Shown here piece after piece: positions 57,472-64,000 of a DNA stretch of 64,000 bases. Both the position numbers and the translations under genes were made by a program. How positions within the stretch are numbered: position 1 is the stretch's first letter; every line of letters begins with the position of its first letter. This DNA comes from Oscarella lobularis (taxonomy: Eukaryota; Porifera; Homoscleromorpha; Homosclerophorida; Oscarellidae), in the NCBI RefSeq assembly GCF_947507565.1, contig NC_089175.1, forward strand, positions 3,337,733 to 3,401,732. Direction: 5' to 3'. A model generated the notes under the pieces. That model worked only from the letters and a program-made list of their open reading frames with translations. It was not told the DNA's origin and ran no database searches.

Positions 57472-60400
57472 ATGGAAGCCGATCAGGAAAACACTCTGAA
57501 GATACTTCTAGGTATTTTCCGTACTTGTTTGTGTACTCCTTTTACACGGGGGCCCCCTTTTGGGGAAATCGTCTTCTGCAGCGACGGATAATCATCTCGG
57601 CTACATGGAACGCGATCCGATTCGCGGCAACGACTCGTTCGTAACGTTCGACGAAATTCTCCGGCTGGCAAACGAACACGAGGCAAGTTCTCGATAAAAA
57701 ACCGCACACGAAACGCCGTAGAACATCTATACACGTAAAAACCGCCTTTCAATGTGTAAAGAACAGCATACACTTAATAGAGAATATTATTACAGTATGC
57801 TCTTCCTTGATCGTTTGAGATTCTGCTCTGTCTATGTGGTATTTTATAGGCAGGTGTCTCTGCCTTAGTAGACATCACTTTGTCGTTTCTCTGCGGTAGA
57901 ACGTCTATACATATAAAAACCACCTGTAAAGAACAGCATACGCTTGATAGAGAGTATTCTTACTGTATGCTGTTCTTGACATTGGAATAATTTGACGTGA
58001 CGTCAAGATTTCGTATTTTATAGGCAGTTGTCTCTGCCTTAGTAGACATCACTTAGTCCCTTTCCTCTAGGCGGATTTTATTCTACTCGGCGGCGATCTG
58101 TTCCACGAGAACCGGCCGTCGAGAAAGACTCTCTACTCGACGATGGAACTGCTGAGAAACTATTGCACGGGAGATCGGCCGTGCGCCGTCGAATTTCTCA
58201 GCGATCCCAAGTCCGTCTTCAAGAACACAAAGTAAAGAGGCATTTTCGTCTTTTTTCTCTCCTTATATGATATATGCATCAATAGTTTTCCCATCGCCAA
58301 TTACATGAGCCCAAATTATAATATTTCGATGCCCGTCTTTACGATCCACGGAAACCATGACGACCCCACGGGGGTAAGGTTTCTCACAACAACGATATAG
58401 ATTATGTATTTACGTATTATTTCAGTTTGGTGCTCGATCTTCTATGGACGTTCTCAGCGTCTCGGGTCTCGTGAATTATTTCGGACACGTGGCTGATATA
58501 AGCAAAATCGACGTGTTTCCAATTCTTCTGCAGAAGGGTCGAACCAAGTTGGCTCTCTATGGAATTGGTCACGTGCGAGACGAACGTCTTTATCACGCTT
58601 TCGTGAAGGGACACGTGAAGCTGCAACGACCCGAAGAGAATCCCGAAGACTGGTTCAACATCTTCGTTCTTCATCAAAACAGGTAGGGGCTCAATGAGTG
58701 TAGTTAATTAAGTAATAAAAATTATTGCTTTGCTACACATTGATTCCATGTTAATAATAATAATATCATTAGTAAAAGTAGATATAGCATAATGAGGCAT
58801 TGTCTTTTATTTTTTACTAAGGAGTTTATAGACAGTGAAACATAAGGAGCCCTTTCCAAATATACCAATGCTTATATTTATATTTATATACCTCTTGTAA
58901 GATGAATAATAATAATTTTAAGACGGATTGTCCTACCTTTGGGTACAAAATACACCACAAAGTGAAGATAGGCACATGAAACACAAAGAGTCCTCATTCT
59001 TCATTTTTTTTAACCCGAAGGAGTTCAGATATTTTTAAATATAATATATTGATCTCCTTTATTAAGTTTTTGTCTTATCATATCTCCCACTCTGTATTTT
59101 GATCTCAATTCTCTTTATTAGGAGAAAGCACGGATTGACGAACTATATCCCAGAAGACTTCTTGGCCGATTTTCTGGATCTCGTCATCTGGGGTCACGAA
59201 CACGATTGCCTCATCGATCCCACGCCACACGAAACTCGCCGTTTCTACTTATCTCAGCCGGGCTCTTCCGTTGCTACGTCCCTGGCCGAAGGAGAAGCGG
59301 GACCAAAGTATGCACGTGACCTATTTATTATAATTATTCGCTAAAAATCTTTTTCTTTTTAGGCACGTCGCTCTGGTTGAAATCAAAGACAGGGAATTTC
59401 GTTTCACGAAGCTCCCCCTCGAATCCGTGCGACTCTTCGTTTTCGAGACAATCAAACTGAAGGATTCGTGTCTAAATCCGACGAACGAGGACCGCGTTGA
59501 AGCGTACATTGCCGAGAAAGTGAGAAGAAAAGCCACAAATTGTCTCTTTTATACTATATTCCAAATAAAACAGATGAAGGAAATTCTTGAGAAAGCTCAA
59601 GATGATTTGAAGGAGAAGAAGAGCGCTCCGCGTTTGCCTCTCGTTCGTTTAAAAGTGAGAACGTTATATCTATCTCTGTGCTCTCTCTTTTATGTTTTTT
59701 CCTTCTCCTCCCCAGGTGGATAATTCCGGCGGCTATTCCCAAATTAATTCCGTACGCTTCGGCCAGAAATGGGTGGGTCGCGTCGCCAATCCGAAATCGC
59801 TTCTCCAGTTCTTCAGTCAACGTCAAAGCTACGGTAGAACAATTCGACTATTATTAATTAATTAGTTAATTAATTATTGATTTTCAGGTGTTAGTGCGAG
59901 ACGGAGAATTAGCGCTGATGACGGCGGCGGCGACGAAATCGACGTCGGCGTAGACGAAGAGCGAGAACGAGAAGCGGCTATAACCGTAACGGATCTAATC
60001 GAAATACCAGACAAAAGCAAGGTACAAAGGACAATAAAAAAACGGCCTGTGGTTTCTATGGAGAATTCCTTAGATGGTCTTACTGTCTGAGTATCTGATG
60101 AAGGAAGCTGTTGGTCTATACGTTAATAAGAGCGTCACTGAGTCGTTCAGCGAGTTGGTGTCGCATTCTCTGACGTCGACGAAGGATTTCTTCCGCGACA
60201 AGGACGTAACGGATTCTACGATAGTCGAAGAGGTGAGATTCGATTGCAAGACAACTCGCAAGGACCTTAGTAGATAGTAGAAGCCCTGAAAGTGAAGAGA
60301 ACGCTATTGACCTCTTTTCCCAAGCGTATCTTAGACAAACACGTATAATAGATAGGAGTTAAGGGAACGCATCTGAATTCTGATACGTGGGAACGCATCT

Positions 60401-61696
60401 GAATTCTGATACGTGCATTTCCGTGACCCAAAGTGAAAAGAAATTGACGTGTAGTGTAGTGTGAGCCTCCCTCTCTGACGAAGAGTCTCCTGTAGGCTGT
60501 TCAAACGTTTGGCCACTCTCAATGAAGCGTATCGTAGACTACTAACACGTGCATTTTTGTGAAAAGAATAATAGATAGGAGCTCAGGGAACGTATCTGAA
60601 AATTTCCGTGACCCAAAGTGAAAAGACATTGAGTTAGTCTTTCTGAGCTCACCTCCCTTTCCTCTCCGAGCGGAAGAGTGAAGAGAATATTAGGCAAGAG
60701 CTTAGGGAACGTATCTGAATTCTGATACGTAATAATTTCCGCGACTCAAAGTAAAAAATGTCGAGTTAGCTTTTATGACGTGAAGCTTGAGCTCCCACCT
60801 CCTTCCTCTCTCCTCAGAGAATTCGTTTAGTGCACTACGGTAATTTCTGACGTGTCTAGATTTCTCAGAGAAGGACTCAGCTTCAAGAGGGAGAAGAAGA
60901 ACAACTTGCTGCTCTTGTACTCCACCTCAGCCACGTCCTTTGTTCCTCGGAGCTAATTTTCTGTCTCTCAAGGCGTCAAGGCACCAGGCTACAAGCGCTC
61001 GCAGACGAGACTCGAGCTCTGACGACGATATGGACACAAGCGAAGAAGAAATGCGCTCTCGGTCTCAAAGAGCGCGTGGCAGACGAGCTCGCGCCGGCGG
61101 CGCCGGCTCAAGAGGCGGTAGAAGAGCTACGGGACGTGGAGCACGTGAAACGGCGGAGCGAGAGCCGAGAGGAAGATCGCGAGGGCGAACTAGAGCAGGG
61201 AGAAGCAGCAGACAGCGAGGAGGCAATAATTGATTAAAAATCAATAATTAGATCACTTGACGTTCTTTCTTTAGGGACTGCGAGAGCTCCAGTGATCATA
61301 GAAGACGAGGTTGGAGCAGCAATAAGGCTGTTGGGGATTAACATACCTATACTTTTTCTTTCTTTAGCCTGATCGTATATCTGATTCCGGTGAAGATGAA
61401 AGCATGGCTGTTGTTTCTTCTAGCAGGAGCCTTTCAACTCGACAGTCGTCTGGGTACCTATTCACATTCGATCCACAGAACAAATTTATGCAATAACTCT
61501 TCGCAGTGGCACTCAGTCTCAAATTCCTGCCGCTAGATCGTCTAGAAAACGCCGAGTTGTTTACGTATGAATACACAGCCTCAATCTCTATCTAAATCTT
61601 ATGTGATTGATTTTTAATTAAAAGGTGGATGACGACGATGAAGGTGAGGACACGTCTGCGCGTTCGAAACGCTCCCGTGCTTCGCGAGACTTCTAG
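57472..61696 (+). CDS. MRE11: Double-strand break repair nuclease MRE11
   Basis: Nuclease of the MRE11-RAD50-NBS1 complex that detects and resects DNA double-strand breaks in the nucleus. Seventeen exons: 57472-57511, 57582-57682, 58071-58231, 58286-58373, 58426-58682, 59122-59307, 59363-59519, 59574-59654, 59716-59833, 59888-60021, 60074-60232, 60869-60916, 60973-61222, 61275-61309, 61368-61453, 61507-61564, 61625-61696; 2,031 nt, 676 aa (human 708), all phases matching. Phosphoesterase motifs: DNHLG, GGDLFH, GNHDDP, HQN and WGHEHD. Exon 13 codes an Arg/Gly-rich GAR-like stretch; the end is acidic then basic (VDDDDE...[10 protein letters not shown]), as in animal MRE11. Introns 2 (GAG|GCAAGT) and 13 (GAG|GCAATA) start with GC. 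The gene is flanked by partial copies of its own 5' and 3' ends. Confidence 0.97.
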
Positions 61697-61899
61697 TAAG
61701 TTGATCGGAGTTTCTGTAGTTGTTTAGTGGCTTTGATAACGAACGTTAGTGGATCTTGTTTCGATTCATCTGTGCAATGTTATTTGTTAATTAACGCGAC
61801 TTTCTGGCTTGGCCTTGTCATCTCACTTTCTTTATTAAGTTGACCCACTTTCGAAAATATGGCTTCACGGCGATGCGTAGGTGTTCGCATTGATTTGAA
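61697..61899. other. 3' flank of MRE11
   Basis: No gene. Parts are similar to 63,730-63,850 after the 3' duplicate (ttctgtagt...gtggctttgata). Confidence 0.5.
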
Positions 61900-62620
61900 A
61901 GCCTACCAGAAGCACTTTCTCACATAGAATTTATTAAAAGTGAGAGTAACTGACGCCGTTTTCAAATCCCAATCTCCGATCGTCTCATCCAAAGAAATAA
62001 GAGAAGAAATCTCGCCCACTTCTGGCTTGTGCCAGACCCTAATAGTGTAGCAAACCGATTGCCCCTAAGAGCACACGCAGCGTCAAAAAATCAAAAAGTA
62101 TTAGTCATTCATGTGATCAACAAATGTAAAGAGGAATTGACGGGATCATGTTATGGGGCTTCTTTCACGCGGAAGTAATTTCGGAGAACGGTACAGGAGA
62201 CCACGATTTTCATACGTATGTATGTCTTTAGTATCCCAATACACGCTGTGGCCTTACCGCCTTTTTTAGATCTGGCTGGCTGTGTATTCGAACGAATAAA
62301 CGCTTTAATTCAATAATGTTTTCTCAGTCTCTTTTCGGTACTAATGTAGCAGGAATTCGTCGCGGTGTATCAATTTCTGTTTAGCTATTGATTATTGATT
62401 ATTTGTCGACGTGCATGTTTATATAGCCTCAGTATCTTACAAAATTATTCTATGATTGAAAATTAGAAGTTTATTTGAAACACTCATTATGTCACGAAAT
62501 ATCTTGCATGATGTCATATGAATGAGGCGTCAGCTCCCCGTATCAGTGCTTGTCTGCTGCTGTACACGAAATGCTTTCATCGTTCTCCCCTAGCTCTTAT
62601 AAGCGCAAACAGAAAACGTG
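61900..62620 (+). repeat. Inverted fragment of the secreted-array spacer and 3' end
   Basis: Reads on the plus strand what the array shows on minus. 62,278-62,310 is the last coding bases and stop of an array gene (reverse context of ...GTGTATTCGAACGAATAAACGC), followed by the conserved 3' flank to about 62,600. 61,900-62,100 matches the reverse complement of about 21,480-21,640, and 62,160-62,230 matches 56,150-56,215 inverted. A mosaic, non-coding piece of the array moved in the opposite orientation. Confidence 0.8.
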
Positions 62621-62681
62621 CGAACAGAAAAAAGCATGCATTTTAGTTTAACGCACGCTACAGCAAAATAAAGCTCGATAA

Positions 62682-62856
62682 ATGGAAGGCAAAGGCAACG
62701 TTCTGGACATTCGATTCAACGGAGATCAAAGTAAAAACAACGTTCAAAGTCTACCGATACGAACGCGCGACTTCTCCGCAGCTTGTTTCGTATGCGGAAT
62801 GGAAAACGGCGTTCGCGTGTACACGATCGACCCGCTGACGCGAAAAACCCTCATCG
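62682..62856 (+). CDS. WDR45B: 5' part of a WDR45B/WIPI-type PROPPIN gene (two exons seen)
   Basis: Exons 62682-62730 and 62782-62856, joined in phase 1, read MEGKGNVLDIRFNGDQT then CFVCGMENGVRVYTIDPL. This is the first beta-propeller blade of the WIPI3/WIPI4 (WDR45B/WDR45) PI3P-binding autophagy proteins; CGMENGxRVY favours WDR45B. A GT donor follows (ATCG|gtgaga). No later WD exon is seen up to the window end. Directly after it comes a copy of MRE11's 3' exons. Either the gene is truncated, or its next exons lie beyond 64,000 and the MRE11 fragment sits in its second intron. Confidence 0.7.
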
Positions 62857-62904
62857 GTGAGAATTCTAGCGTCGCCAGAACTTGCTAGCGCTAAACAGAT
62901 TGCG

Positions 62905-63727
62905 TTGTCGTTATCAGCTTCAAGAGGGAGAAGAAGAACGACTTGCTGCTCTTGTCTACTTCACCTCAGCCGCGTCCTCTGTTCCTCAGAGCTAATTTCT
63001 GTCTCTCAAGGCGTCAAGGCACCAGGCTACAAGCGCTCGCAGGCGAGACTCGAGCTCTGACGACGATATGGACACAAGCGAAGAAGAAATGCGCTCTCGG
63101 TCTCAAAGAGCGCGTGGAAGACGAGCTCGCGCCGGCGGCACCGGCTCGAGAGGCGGTAGAAGAGCTACGGAACGTGGAGCACGTGAAACGGCGGAGCGAG
63201 AGCCGAGAGGAAGATCGCGAGGGCGAACTAGACGAAGAGCAGCAGGGAGAAGCAGCAGACAGCGAGGAGGCAATAATTGATTAAAAATCAATAATTATCT
63301 CACTTGACGTTCTTTCTTTAGGGACTGCGAGAGCTCCAGTGGTCATAGAAGACGAGGTTGGAGCAGCAATAAGGCTGTTGGGATTAACATACCTATACTT
63401 TTTTTTTCTTTAGCCTGATCATATATCTGATTCCGGTGAGGATGAAAGTATGGCTGTTGTGTCTTCTAGCAGGAGCCTTTCAACTCGACAGTCGTCTGGG
63501 TACCTATTCACATTCAATCCACAGAACAAATTTATGCAATAACTCTTCGCAGTGGCACTCAGTCTCAAGTTCCTGCAGCCAGATCGTCTAAAAAACGCAG
63601 GGTTGTTTACGTGAGCGTTTCATATGAATAGACCGCCTGAATATCTAAATCTCTTTTATTGAAAAAGTGGATGACGATGAAGATGAAGGTATGTCTGTAA
63701 AGTCGAAGCGCTCTCGTGCTTCATAGA
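62905..63727 (+). pseudogene. 3' partial duplicate of MRE11 (exons 12-17)
   Basis: Closely similar to 60,876-61,696: the exon 12 remainder, the GAR exon (from about 63,013; [16 protein letters not shown]...), then [23 protein letters not shown], the [10 protein letters not shown] segment and an end reading VDDDEDEG..SKRSRAS with TAG at 63,725-63,727. No nuclease-domain exons precede it. A tandem-duplication remnant. Confidence 0.9.
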
Positions 63728-64000
63728 TGGCACTGCTCTTTGAGCAGAGTTTCTGTAGTCGTGCGTGTAGTGGCTTTGATAATGAAAGTGGTCGCTCTCA
63801 TCTAATTCAGATTTGTCTGTAGTTTACAATATTATTTGTTCACGTGACTTTTTCATTTAATAGATAAAATGCGCAGAGCCGTATTTACTACTGCCAACGT
63901 GTGGACTCGCTCTCCCATACGTTTGTAGAGTCTAAGCGGCATTGTCCCGATCGATGACGCTCTTGGCTAATACGTATTAGCTGAAACACGAGGCCACGTG
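63728..64000. other. Right-edge non-coding sequence
   Basis: Continues similarity with the MRE11 3' flank for about 100 bp; no gene seen. Confidence 0.4.

Overview
The window reads as a gene-dense piece of an early-branching marine invertebrate genome, most simply a sponge. Introns are very short (often 48-60 bp), two unmistakable animal housekeeping genes are present (PSMC4 and MRE11), and much of the rest is lineage-specific, tandemly duplicated secreted or receptor genes of innate-immune type (SRCR receptors, an ApeC-domain protein). The species call is inference; the gene families are read from the sequence.

Layout. 1-11,895 (+): four related SRCR receptor genes plus a detached tail fragment. 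The first is cut by the window edge. The second carries an in-frame TGA and a 1-bp insertion, the third one in-frame TGA, and the fourth is open but has lost one splice acceptor. 3.9-5.3 kb holds a strong TATA promoter, a GC-rich segment and a tandem mini-exon-like repeat. 12,311-14,415 (+) is a nine-exon gene for a 380-residue secreted protein that I do not recognise. 15,567-18,017 (-) is PSMC4 (26S proteasome Rpt3). 18,169-56,040 (-) is an array of eleven four-exon genes (copies A-K here) for a small secreted protein family I do not recognise, with several broken pieces. It is interrupted by a giant secreted ApeC plus about 19 fibronectin-III-like-repeat gene (32,833-41,182) and by that gene's collapsed duplicate (27,071-31,113). 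A gag-only LTR retrotransposon sits in intron 2 of copy I. 57,472-61,696 (+) is a complete 17-exon MRE11, flanked on both sides by partial copies of itself; a WDR45B-like 5' fragment lies at 62,682-62,856.

How it fits together. Receptors with several-SRCR ectodomains and tyrosine-motif tails, a secreted ApeC protein (a domain known from invertebrate microbe-binding apextrin-like proteins) and a variable secreted array look like a local defence or recognition cluster that grows by segmental duplication. The duplications carry bystander pieces of PSMC4 and MRE11. Five introns look like GC-AG introns. Exon models were checked by reading-frame continuity: PSMC4 gives 412 aa, MRE11 676 aa and the unknown gene 380 aa, each closing exactly in frame.
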